Both the position numbers and the translations under genes were made by a program. Below are positions 1-5,418 of a stretch of DNA of 5,418 nt, piece by piece. This DNA is from CAYMJK01 sp043101635. GTDB lineage: Bacteria > Planctomycetota > Phycisphaerae > Phycisphaerales > UBA1924. The notes under the pieces were generated by a model, which did no database searches, was not told the origin of the DNA, and worked only from the letters and a program-made list of their open reading frames with translations. The stretch is from assembly GCA_043101635.1 (NCBI GenBank), contig JBICIE010000249.1:1-5418 (forward strand), written 5' to 3'. Position 1 is the first letter of the stretch, and every line of letters starts with the position of its first letter.

Positions 1-19
1 CATGGCCAGATTCAAGGCG

Positions 20-37
20 GGCCCGGGCGCCCGGGCC
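20..37. repeat. 18-bp perfect GC palindrome
   Basis: Positions 20-28 and 29-37 are exact reverse complements, so the 18 bases form an uninterrupted palindrome made only of G and C. The core, 21-36, is also the octamer GCCCGGGC written twice in tandem. As RNA it could fold into a very stable short hairpin, but no T-run follows directly (the first TTTT is at 55-58), so it is not a normal intrinsic terminator. It lies 60 bp upstream of the CBS gene start. It may belong to the 3' end of a gene left of the window, or may be chance in GC-rich DNA. Confidence 0.5.
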
Positions 38-97
38 GGGCACAGATCGGGGTCGTTTTCCCGTAGCCGGCGGCGGGTGAGCCGGGGTCAATTAGCC

Positions 98-553
98 ATG
101 CAGACCTCGGCGGCGACCACGATCGAGGAGATCATGACCCGCGAGCCGGTGTGCGTAGATCCGAACACGACGATCCTGCAGCTCGCCCGCATCTTCGAGG
201 ACTACGAGATCTCGTCGGCGCCGGTGATCGACGGGGAGGGACGGCTGATCGGGATCGCCACCAAGACGGCCCTGATCCGGCGGTGCGCCGAGGGAACCGG
301 CAACACGCCGCCGGCTTACCTCTTCGAGATCCTCGCCGAGCAGGGGGGCGAGGACACTGAGGTCATCCCCGAGACGCTCATCACGGTGGATGACTTCATG
401 AATGAGGAACCCCTGACGGCCAGAGCCGGCGAGCGGGTGTCGGATGTGGCGGCCCGGATGATCGAAGCGCGATCGCACCGGGTAACCGTCATCGATAAGG
501 AGCGGTTCCCGATCGGCATCGTCACAAGCCTCGACCTGCTCCGTCTGCTGTGA
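98..553 (+). CDS. Stand-alone two-CBS-domain protein
   Basis: This 151-residue soluble protein is almost entirely a tandem CBS pair (Bateman module), a fold that binds adenine nucleotides or S-adenosyl ligands and regulates partner proteins or senses energy state. CBS1 covers about residues 10-62 (IMTREPVCVDPNTTI through GIATKTALIRR) and CBS2 about 98-151 (DFMNEEPLTARAGERV through GIVTSLDLLRLL). An acidic linker of about 35 residues separates them. CBS2 keeps the usual G-h-h-T-x-x-D ribose/phosphate motif (G140, T143, D146). CBS1 has T55 but alanine at 58 where Asp is expected. No catalytic or membrane domain is present. The ATG at 98 is preferred because CBS homology starts just after it. 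The in-frame extension back to position 2 encodes low-complexity R/S/G sequence, and a GTG at 77 is a less likely start. The Shine-Dalgarno is weak (GGGG at 84-87). The ligand and partner cannot be told from sequence. Confidence 0.9.
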   Translation: MQTSAATTIEEIMTREPVCVDPNTTILQLARIFEDYEISSAPVIDGEGRLIGIATKTALIRRCAEGTGNTPPAYLFEILAEQGGEDTEVIPETLITVDDFMNEEPLTARAGERVSDVAARMIEARSHRVTVIDKERFPIGIVTSLDLLRLL

Positions 554-565
554 CCAGCGCAGCGC

Positions 566-1015
566 TCAGGCGGGGCGCTCCAGAATCTCGGTAACCGCGG
601 GATGCGCGGCCAGTTCGGCGGCCCGGAGGTGGGCGACCTCGCGCTCGATCTGCAGCACGGGGCGATGAAGGTCCAGATGGGGGCGCAGGGCCCCGAGGAA
701 TCGGGGCGGGGCGAGGATCACCAGTTCACCATCCCTGGCGGGCGCGTGGCTCGCCAGCCAGGCGCTGACATCGCGCGCAAAGCGCCGCAGCGACTCGGCC
801 TGCTGGCCACCGGGCGCCACCAGGTGGGGCGGCGCTGTCGCCGGCCCGTGCCCGAGCACTGTCGGCCGGCCGTGCTCGTGATCATCCTCCCACTGGTTCT
901 GCAGCTCGCCGACCTCCTCGATCCGCCAGCCGGTCCTGGTCGGGACGCAGCGCAGGAGCCTGGCGTGGCGGGCGTCGACCGCGGCGATCCACCGGGGTTG
1001 GCGATCATCTGCCAT
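566..1015 (-). CDS. Host attachment family protein
   Basis: This 149-residue protein resembles the 'protein required for attachment to host cells' family (host_attach, related to the eRF1-like bacterial baeRF proteins). The family name comes from a plant-associated bacterium, and the biochemical role in most bacteria is unknown. Family-like features are the N-terminal strand WIAAVDARHARLL (residues 9-21), an FA-x-D-x3-WL helix (79-87), the block LVILAPPRFLGALR (98-111) and the C-terminal HPAVTEIL (138-145). The middle (41-56) is rich in Asp, Glu and His (WEDDHEHGRP). No signal peptide or membrane helix is seen, so it is probably cytoplasmic. The ATG at 1015 is chosen because a GGAG Shine-Dalgarno sits 7 nt upstream. 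The frame could extend to 1204, but that stretch does not look like family sequence. It converges with the CBS gene across 12 bp and diverges from the potassium channel gene. Confidence 0.8.
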   Translation of the reverse strand: MADDRQPRWIAAVDARHARLLRCVPTRTGWRIEEVGELQNQWEDDHEHGRPTVLGHGPATAPPHLVAPGGQQAESLRRFARDVSAWLASHAPARDGELVILAPPRFLGALRPHLDLHRPVLQIEREVAHLRAAELAAHPAVTEILERPA

Positions 1016-1022
1016 GGCTGAT

Positions 1023-1026
1023 CTCC
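1023..1026 (-). promoter_or_regulatory. Ribosome binding site of host attachment gene
   Basis: On the minus strand GGAG (complement of CTCC at 1023-1026) lies 7 nt before the ATG at 1015. This site decides the start in favour of 1015 over upstream in-frame candidates reaching 1204. Confidence 0.75.
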
Positions 1027-1136
1027 AGAGGCGCGAATCACTGAATGATGTACCCCATGCGCCATGCGCCGCCACGGGAATTTGACCCTGTCTGTGGGGG
1101 ATATCGCCGGCGCCGGGGAGGGGCGGCGCCATGGGG

Positions 1137-1142
1137 TAGAAT
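1137..1142 (+). promoter_or_regulatory. Candidate -10 element for the channel gene
   Basis: TAGAAT differs from the sigma-70 consensus TATAAT at one position and stands out in a very GC-rich intergenic region, 60 bp before the channel ATG. No good -35 hexamer is present at 16-18 bp spacing (the region near 1114-1120 is CGGGGAG-like), so the promoter, if real, may be weak or activator-dependent. The only TTGACC in the area (1082-1087) is too far upstream to pair with it. Confidence 0.35.
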
Positions 1143-1143
1143 C

Positions 1144-1168
1144 GGCCCCGATCGCCGGATATCGGGCC
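1144..1168. promoter_or_regulatory. Imperfect dyad next to the candidate -10
   Basis: The arm at 1144-1152 (GGCCCCGAT) pairs with 1161-1168 (ATCGGGCC) over 8 bp with one bulged C at 1146, around an 8-base spacer. It starts 2 bp after the TAGAAT hexamer, so it would overlap the transcription start. It could be an operator or a 5'-leader hairpin of the channel mRNA. The 8-mer ATCGCCGG in the spacer region (1151-1158) also occurs at 1103-1110, and GATATCG occurs at 1100-1106 and 1158-1164. GC richness makes chance repeats fairly likely. Confidence 0.3.
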
Positions 1169-1202
1169 TGCCGGCGGGCGGCGGGCCGGCGCCGAGCACC
1201 GC

Positions 1203-2894
1203 ATGAAGTACCTCTCCGCCCAGGCCGCGCACTTCCTGCATCAGAAGCCCACGCAGCGCAACATCCGGGCCCTGGCGCGGTTCGTCTTCGTGCTGGCCCT
1301 GCTGGTGACGATCTACAGCACCCTGTTCCATTATGTGATGATGTGGGAGGGGCGGGATTACACCTGGCTGACGGGCTTCTACTGGACGCTGACGGTGATG
1401 TCCACGCTGGGCTTCGGCGACATCACGTTCCACAGTGATCTGGGACGGCTCTTCTCGATCATCGTGCTGCTCTCGGGGATCGTCTTCCTGCTGATCCTGC
1501 TGCCGTTCACGATCATTCAGTTCTTCTACGCGCCGTGGGTGGAGGCTCAGGCCATGGCGCGGGCGCCGCGGCAACTGCCGCCGGGGACCCACGGTCACGT
1601 CATCCTGACGCACCACGATCCGGTGACGGCCGCCCTGATCCGGAAGCTGGAGCAGTTCAACTACGACTACGTGCTGGTGATCCCCGAACTCGATGAGGCG
1701 GTGCAGTTGCACGACAGCGGGCTCCGCGTGGTGCTGGGGCAACTGGACGATCCGGAGACGTACCGGCGCATCCGGGCCGAGCAGGCGGCGCTGGTGGCGA
1801 CGACGCACGATGACATCGTCAACACGACGATCGCCTTCACGGCCCGCCAGGTGGCGCCGGACACGCCGGTGATCGCCACGGCCGAGACCGGCACGGCGCT
1901 GGACATCCTGAGCCGGGCCGGCGCCGCCCGCGTGCTGCGCCTGGGCGACATGATGGGCAAGGCCCTTTCGCGCAGCATGGTCGGCGGAGACGCCGTGACG
2001 CACGTGGTCGGCTCGGTCGATGAACTGCTGATCGCCGAGGCCAACGCGCACCGGACGCCGCTGGTCGGCAAGACGCTGCGCGAGAACCACCTGCGCGAAC
2101 TGGGCGTCAGCGTCGTGGGGCTGTGGGACCGCGGGCGCTTTCAGGACGCGTCCCCGGACACGGTGGTGGGCGAGAACACGATCCTGCTGCTGGCCGGCTC
2201 GGCCAGCCAGTTCGCCAACTACGACGAGCACTTCGTGATCTACAACGTCTCGGTCAAGCCGGTGGTCATCCTCGGCGGCGGACGCGTCGGGCGTGCCGCG
2301 GCCGAGGCCCTGACGACCCGCGGCGTCGAGTGGCGCATGGTCGAGCGTGAGCCCGACCACGCCCTGGATCCGCAGCGCACCATCATCGGCGACGCCGGCG
2401 ATCCCGAGGTGCTCCGCAGCGCCGGGCTGCACGAGGCGCCGGCCGTGCTGGTGACGACGCACGATGACAATCTCAACACCTACCTGACCATCTACTGCCG
2501 CTCGGTGCGTCCCGACATCCAGATCGTCAGCCGGTGCACGCTGGAACGCAACGTCGACATGCTGCACCGGGCCGGGGCCGACTTCGTGCTCTCCTACGCT
2601 TCGATGGGCGCGATGAGCGTTTTCAATCTCATCGAGCGCAGCCAGATCATGACCATCGCCGAGGGGCTGGAACTGGTGCGCCTGCAGACGCCCGAGTCGC
2701 TGCACAACAAGTCGCTGGCCCGCTCCGGCGTGCGCGAGCAGACCGGCTGCACCATTGTCGCATTGCGCACCGAATCCGGCCGGCTGCTGATCAACCCGGA
2801 GGCCGAGACGCGCCTGGTGGCCGGGCGCGAGATGATCCTGGTCGGCAGCCGCGAATCACAGAGCCGGTTCCTGGAGCGGTTCGTGGAAGGTTGA
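1203..2894 (+). CDS. Two-TM potassium channel with two RCK modules
   Basis: This 563-residue inner-membrane protein is predicted to form a ligand-gated K+ channel, two TM helices per subunit with a cytoplasmic gating ring. TM1 is about residues 24-46. The pore helix and filter are at 57-75, with filter T68-L-G-F-G-D73, a GFGD variant of the usual GYGD. TM2 is about 82-109, with a possible glycine hinge at G92. RCK1 (about 131-333) combines a TrkA-N-like fold, whose first loop reads ILTHHD instead of GxGxxG, with a TrkA-C-like part (about 270-333). RCK2 (about 352-553) has an intact G358-G-G-R-V-G363 loop, acidic E381 at the end of strand 2, and a TrkA-C part (about 487-553). TTHDD occurs in both modules (200-204 and 418-422). 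The start is fixed: in-frame TAG lies at 1137 and no ATG, GTG or TTG occurs between it and 1203. The Shine-Dalgarno is poor. The architecture resembles GsuK-type channels (family knowledge). Ligand and conductance are not shown by the sequence. Confidence 0.93.
   Translation: MKYLSAQAAHFLHQKPTQRNIRALARFVFVLALLVTIYSTLFHYVMMWEGRDYTWLTGFYWTLTVMSTLGFGDITFHSDLGRLFSIIVLLSGIVFLLILLPFTIIQFFYAPWVEAQAMARAPRQLPPGTHGHVILTHHDPVTAALIRKLEQFNYDYVLVIPELDEAVQLHDSGLRVVLGQLDDPETYRRIRAEQAALVATTHDDIVNTTIAFTARQVAPDTPVIATAETGTALDILSRAGAARVLRLGDMMGKALSRSMVGGDAVTHVVGSVDELLIAEANAHRTPLVGKTLRENHLRELGVSVVGLWDRGRFQDASPDTVVGENTILLLAGSASQFANYDEHFVIYNVSVKPVVILGGGRVGRAAAEALTTRGVEWRMVEREPDHALDPQRTIIGDAGDPEVLRSAGLHEAPAVLVTTHDDNLNTYLTIYCRSVRPDIQIVSRCTLERNVDMLHRAGADFVLSYASMGAMSVFNLIERSQIMTIAEGLELVRLQTPESLHNKSLARSGVREQTGCTIVALRTESGRLLINPEAETRLVAGREMILVGSRESQSRFLERFVEG
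1799..1815 (+). repeat. 17-nt repeat, copy 1 (RCK1)
   Basis: The 17 bases here are identical to 2453-2469 and lie in the same reading frame. Both copies encode TTHDD at the equivalent position after a Rossmann strand, in RCK1 and RCK2 respectively. The identity probably reflects the internal duplication of the RCK module plus strong codon bias, not a mobile or regulatory repeat. Confidence 0.7.
2453..2469 (+). repeat. 17-nt repeat, copy 2 (RCK2)
   Basis: This is the second copy of the 17-base identity at 1799-1815. It encodes T418-T-H-D-D422 of RCK2, followed by NLNT, where RCK1 has IVNT. The two copies are 654 nt (218 codons) apart, which matches the spacing of the two RCK modules. Confidence 0.7.
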
Positions 2895-2902
2895 CCGACG
2901 CC

Positions 2903-5155
2903 TCACTTGGCCCGGGGCGCGGCCTGGACCGAAGCGCCGCGCCAGAACGCAATCAGGGCCTCCAGTTCCTCGGCGTTGCTTGCGCGGGCCTCGACAAGCT
3001 CCGCGTCGCGCTGACTCGCGGGGCGAAGCGGACCGCCAGGCCAGTGCTCTCCGATGCGCTGCCTCTCGGCAGCGCTCAGGCTCCAGGACAGCGGCGAGAC
3101 GCCGCTGAGGTGGAACACGAATTTGCGCACCTTGATGGCGCGCGAGCCCTCCCAGTGCGCCCGGGCCAGTTCGAACTCCAGGCCGGTCCGGGAGATCTGC
3201 GTTGACGCCCTCGCCTTCTCCAGCGTCTCGAGCGGCCCGATGGTGGAATTCACCAGCCCGCCGCGGTTCGCCGGCCGCGGGCTGGAGGCGAGCGTGTCCG
3301 CCGCCGGCGCCGCCCGGATCTCGATGATGGCGATCCGCTCCGGGACGGTTTGCGGCGCGCCGCCGTCGAGCGTCTCCAGCAGCACATCCAGAATCGAGAC
3401 CACGCCCGAGTTGTCGTAGTAGCCGCCATCCGCGGCGTGGTAGGCGCGCGCGGCGTCGACACCGGCGGCGACTTCCGGCGCCGCCTGCGGCGCAACATAG
3501 GGGAACGTCGCCGACAGGCGCGCCGCGGTGGCGACCCGGATATCACCTGCAGGCACGAACTCGAACAGGTCCTGGCGCATGGGAATCCAGGTCAGACTGT
3601 CCAAGCGGCGCACGCCCTCGCGCGGAGGCTCCCGGCCGATGGGGACCGGCGCCAGCAGCAGGCGCTGGCCGGTCTCCTGGAGCGTCGCATTGGCGATGTG
3701 AATCGGACGCCAGCCGTCCAGTACTCCGGGCGCCCAGTCGGACAGGCGGACCGGCCGGCCAAGCTCCGCGGACTGCGCGAGCCGGTCCGACCAGACGGCT
3801 TCCTGCGCCCAGCCGCGATCGATCCCCGGCATGAGGAAGCCCACGGCGGGGCGCCAGAGGTCCGGATAGGCCAGCCCCCACGCGGTGGCGTCGAGACTGG
3901 AGGCGCCGGACCGCTCGACGATCGACGCGAGCTGCTCAGGACCTGGCGGGCCGGCGTCACTGAAGGCGTCGATGTAGTACATGGTCGCGACGCCGCCGCC
4001 GGAGGCCGCGCTGAGCAGGTCGACGCAGGCGCCCAGATCGTCCAGTTCCGCGTGCAGACGCTCCAGCACGACCGCCGTCCAGTAGGATGCGGTGATCCCC
4101 CCGCCGCTCGCCGCAATCATGGCGCTGCGGAGGCCGGCCGGGCTGCCGTCGGCGCGCTCGGCCCAGCGTGACTCCAGTACTGTGGGAGCGGTCCGCTCGG
4201 AAGGAACCGCGGCGGGCCAGTCGTAGACGTTGTAGGTGTGCCGGAAGGGGAAGACGGTCTGCAGGATCGCGATCGCCACCAGCAGAATCGCGACGGCGGG
4301 AATCCGTCCGCGATCGAACTGGAACGACAGCAGCGACAGCAGCCACGTGAGCATCGCCAGGAGCATGTAGGCGAACGCAAGCGGCGCAAACCACGAATCC
4401 AGCCAGGGCGCCGCGCCCCCGAGCGCCGGCGCCGCCGGCGAGCCGATGAACCCGATGAGCAGGTACACCACCAGCGTGAGCAGGAAGTACCGCCCGGCCC
4501 GGGCGTGCAGCGCCTGGATGGAGCGCGGCAGGTCGCCGTAGCGATGCAGGATCCCCAGCGGCCAGCGGGCCAGATACAGCGGGGCCTCGCCGGCGCCATC
4601 CAGCCGGATGCGCCGCGCAAAGGCGGCGGAAAGGGCGTACACGCCGATCGCGGCGGCGTATCCTGCCGCGCCGGCCACTGCGCCGGACAGGTACTCGCCG
4701 GACTCCACCTGCGTCACCAGGGCTGCGACCGTCGGCAGCGGCAAGGCGCAGGCCGCGATGCGCCACCAGCCGCGGACCAGTTCCTCGCTCTGCGGCGCCT
4801 CCTGGAACTCCTGCACGCGCTCCCGGTCGGACCGCCGCCAGGGCAGGCCACAGCGGGCGGGGATCGAGGCCGTGATCAGGGCCGCCGTGTACGCCACGCT
4901 CCAGCTCGCGAAGCATGCGACAAAGACGGTCCCGAACACCGCCCGCGGCGACATCACGAAGATGTTCGTGAGGCTCTCGGGTACCAGCGCCGGGCCGAAG
5001 ATCGGCAGCAGCGCCAGCGTCACCGCGATCAGCAGCGGATAGCGCACGAAGAAGAGGTACTCCGTGAGGTAGTACTGGCGATAGCGGCGAATGAGCCACA
5101 GGGCGCCGAGGAAGCCCGCGATCAGCAGCAATGGGGTCAGGAACGACAGCGTCAT
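2903..5155 (-). CDS. Multi-spanning membrane protein with patatin-like lipase domain
   Basis: This 750-residue protein joins a membrane region (1-302) to a patatin-like phospholipase domain (about 340-690), a family of Ser-Asp dyad lipid acyl hydrolases. About eight hydrophobic segments are seen near 5-22, 37-57, 70-94, 133-150, 156-180, 222-240, 255-277 and 284-302. The patatin motifs are the oxyanion loop AASGGG (348-353), the nucleophile elbow LLSAASGGG with S385 (first Gly of GxSxG replaced by A383), the RLSATFPYVAP block (546-556) and the catalytic Asp in D576-G-G-Y-Y-D-N. The C-terminus (690-750) is charged and probably helical. The ATG at 5155 is chosen for its AGGAG 8 nt upstream and because the hydrophobic segment follows immediately. 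The longer frame to 5386 adds R/S/A-rich sequence overlapping the lamin-tail gene. The gene lies 31 bp after that gene, possibly in one operon, and ends 8 bp from the convergent channel gene. The substrate is unknown, as is whether it hydrolyses membrane lipid. Confidence 0.88.
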   Translation of the reverse strand: MTLSFLTPLLLIAGFLGALWLIRRYRQYYLTEYLFFVRYPLLIAVTLALLPIFGPALVPESLTNIFVMSPRAVFGTVFVACFASWSVAYTAALITASIPARCGLPWRRSDRERVQEFQEAPQSEELVRGWWRIAACALPLPTVAALVTQVESGEYLSGAVAGAAGYAAAIGVYALSAAFARRIRLDGAGEAPLYLARWPLGILHRYGDLPRSIQALHARAGRYFLLTLVVYLLIGFIGSPAAPALGGAAPWLDSWFAPLAFAYMLLAMLTWLLSLLSFQFDRGRIPAVAILLVAIAILQTVFPFRHTYNVYDWPAAVPSERTAPTVLESRWAERADGSPAGLRSAMIAASGGGITASYWTAVVLERLHAELDDLGACVDLLSAASGGGVATMYYIDAFSDAGPPGPEQLASIVERSGASSLDATAWGLAYPDLWRPAVGFLMPGIDRGWAQEAVWSDRLAQSAELGRPVRLSDWAPGVLDGWRPIHIANATLQETGQRLLLAPVPIGREPPREGVRRLDSLTWIPMRQDLFEFVPAGDIRVATAARLSATFPYVAPQAAPEVAAGVDAARAYHAADGGYYDNSGVVSILDVLLETLDGGAPQTVPERIAIIEIRAAPAADTLASSPRPANRGGLVNSTIGPLETLEKARASTQISRTGLEFELARAHWEGSRAIKVRKFVFHLSGVSPLSWSLSAAERQRIGEHWPGGPLRPASQRDAELVEARASNAEELEALIAFWRGASVQAAPRAK

Positions 5156-5163
5156 GCGCTCGT

Positions 5164-5168
5164 CTCCT
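5164..5168 (-). promoter_or_regulatory. Ribosome binding site of the patatin gene
   Basis: Minus-strand AGGAG (complement of CTCCT) lies 8 nt before the ATG at 5155, inside the 31-bp gap after the lamin-tail gene stop. It is the best Shine-Dalgarno in the window and settles the start. It also supports translation from a shared mRNA with the upstream gene. Confidence 0.8.
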
Positions 5169-5186
5169 GTCTGGTGGCTCTCTGAA

Positions 5187-5418
5187 CTACGGGCAGTCGG
5201 CGAACTCCTGCCCGACATTGATCGCTCCGGGCGTCGCCGGCGCCGGGGCCAGCCACGCGAAGTTGCCGCGCCGGCAGCCGCTGCCGCCGAGTTGCAGCGA
5301 CTGCCCCGGCGGCGTTGCGCCCGTCTGGCGTACGCCGATGTCCTCGGAGCGCATGCCGCTGGCAGGGCCCTCGGTTGCAAGGACAATGCCCTCGTAGCTG
5401 ATGAAGTCGACCACCAGA
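5187..5418 (-). CDS. Lamin-tail domain protein, C-terminal end (partial)
   Basis: The last 76 codons of a gene whose 5' part lies beyond the right edge. The reading frame stays open to the edge. A GTG at 5412-5414 reads as Val inside the strand LVVDFISYEG and is not a start. The sequence matches the second half of a bacterial lamin-tail (LTD) domain: VDFISYEG, then ATEGPASGM, SEDIGV, TPPGQSLQL, FAWLAPAPATPGAINVGQEF. LTD is an immunoglobulin-like beta-sandwich found in secreted or surface proteins, often attached to extracellular nucleases or other exported enzymes (family knowledge). Here the domain is at the extreme C-terminus, ending ADCP. Two cysteines (one in SGCRRG, one in ADCP) could form a disulfide in an exported protein. 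The rest of the protein, including any enzyme domain or signal peptide, cannot be seen. The stop TAG is at 5187-5189, 31 bp before the patatin start. Confidence 0.8.
   Translation of the reverse strand, partial: LVVDFISYEGIVLATEGPASGMRSEDIGVRQTGATPPGQSLQLGGSGCRRGNFAWLAPAPATPGAINVGQEFADCP

Noticed and set aside
1..3. CAT at the left edge as the start codon of a minus-strand gene leaving the window
   Set aside because: No Shine-Dalgarno is seen upstream of it on that strand and only three bases would be visible.
2..97. Extension of the CBS protein to an ATG at position 2
   Set aside because: The extra 32 residues are R/S/G-rich, are read through the GC palindrome, and the CBS domain is complete from the ATG at 98.
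1056..1073. Tandem CATGCGC repeat in the divergent intergenic region
   Set aside because: Only two copies of a 7-mer in GC-rich DNA; no link to a promoter element, so treated as chance.
1038..2705. 555-codon open frame on the minus strand opposite the channel gene
   Set aside because: It lies entirely antisense to an unmistakable K+ channel, shows low-complexity H/R/Q/D-rich sequence with no recognisable domain, and is what strong third-position GC bias produces.
3350..4171. 273-codon plus-strand frame opposite the patatin gene
   Set aside because: Arg/Gly/Ala-rich with no domain, no Shine-Dalgarno and antisense to the lipase catalytic core; a compositional shadow. The same applies to the plus-strand frame 4238-5185.
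3957..5099. 380-codon minus-strand frame overlapping the patatin gene in another phase
   Set aside because: Arg/Ala/Gly-rich alternate-frame translation of the membrane region; the in-phase patatin frame has real TM segments and motifs and no frameshift is needed.
5156..5386. 77-residue N-terminal extension of the patatin protein
   Set aside because: It overlaps the lamin-tail coding sequence, has low-complexity R/A/S content and no Shine-Dalgarno, while ATG 5155 has AGGAG 8 nt upstream and a hydrophobic start.
5187..5414. The lamin-tail fragment as a complete 75-residue gene starting at GTG 5414
   Set aside because: The frame is open to the window edge with in-domain residues (LV) before it, and it begins mid-strand of the LTD fold, so it is the tail of a longer gene.

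Overview
The window is GC-rich throughout, with strong G/C bias at third codon positions that produces long false reading frames on the opposite strand. The Shine-Dalgarno sites and the protein families point to a high-GC Gram-negative bacterium, most likely a proteobacterium. A gammaproteobacterium of the Ectothiorhodospiraceae/Halorhodospiraceae kind would fit, but nothing here fixes the taxon. There are no rRNA, tRNA, CRISPR, transposase, integrase or phage genes, and no sign of recent transfer.

Layout from left to right: (1) positions 1-97 are non-coding leader with an 18-bp perfect GC palindrome; (2) 98-553 (+) is a stand-alone two-CBS-domain protein; (3) 566-1015 (-) is a small 'host attachment'-family protein, convergent with the CBS gene across 12 bp; (4) 1016-1202 is a 187-bp divergent intergenic region, the main regulatory space of the window, with a -10-like hexamer and an adjacent dyad; (5) 1203-2894 (+) is a two-TM potassium channel with two cytoplasmic RCK (TrkA-N/TrkA-C) modules; (6) 2903-5155 (-) is a 750-residue protein with about eight N-terminal membrane segments and a C-terminal patatin-like lipase domain, convergent with the channel across 8 bp; (7) 5187-5418 (-) is the C-terminal end of a lamin-tail-domain protein, cut by the window edge, lying 31 bp upstream of the patatin gene on the same strand.

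The only plausible operon is the lamin-tail protein followed by the membrane patatin. The CBS protein, host-attachment protein and channel are transcribed in alternating directions and look like separate units. CBS domains and RCK modules both commonly bind nucleotides, so the left half may relate to sensing of energy or ionic state, but this is only a theme suggested by proximity. I found no convincing new multi-gene system. The points most worth a second look are the membrane-anchored patatin, whose lipase domain is predicted by charge pattern to face the periplasm, its pairing with a lamin-tail protein, and the channel's GFGD filter with one intact and one degenerate RCK nucleotide loop.
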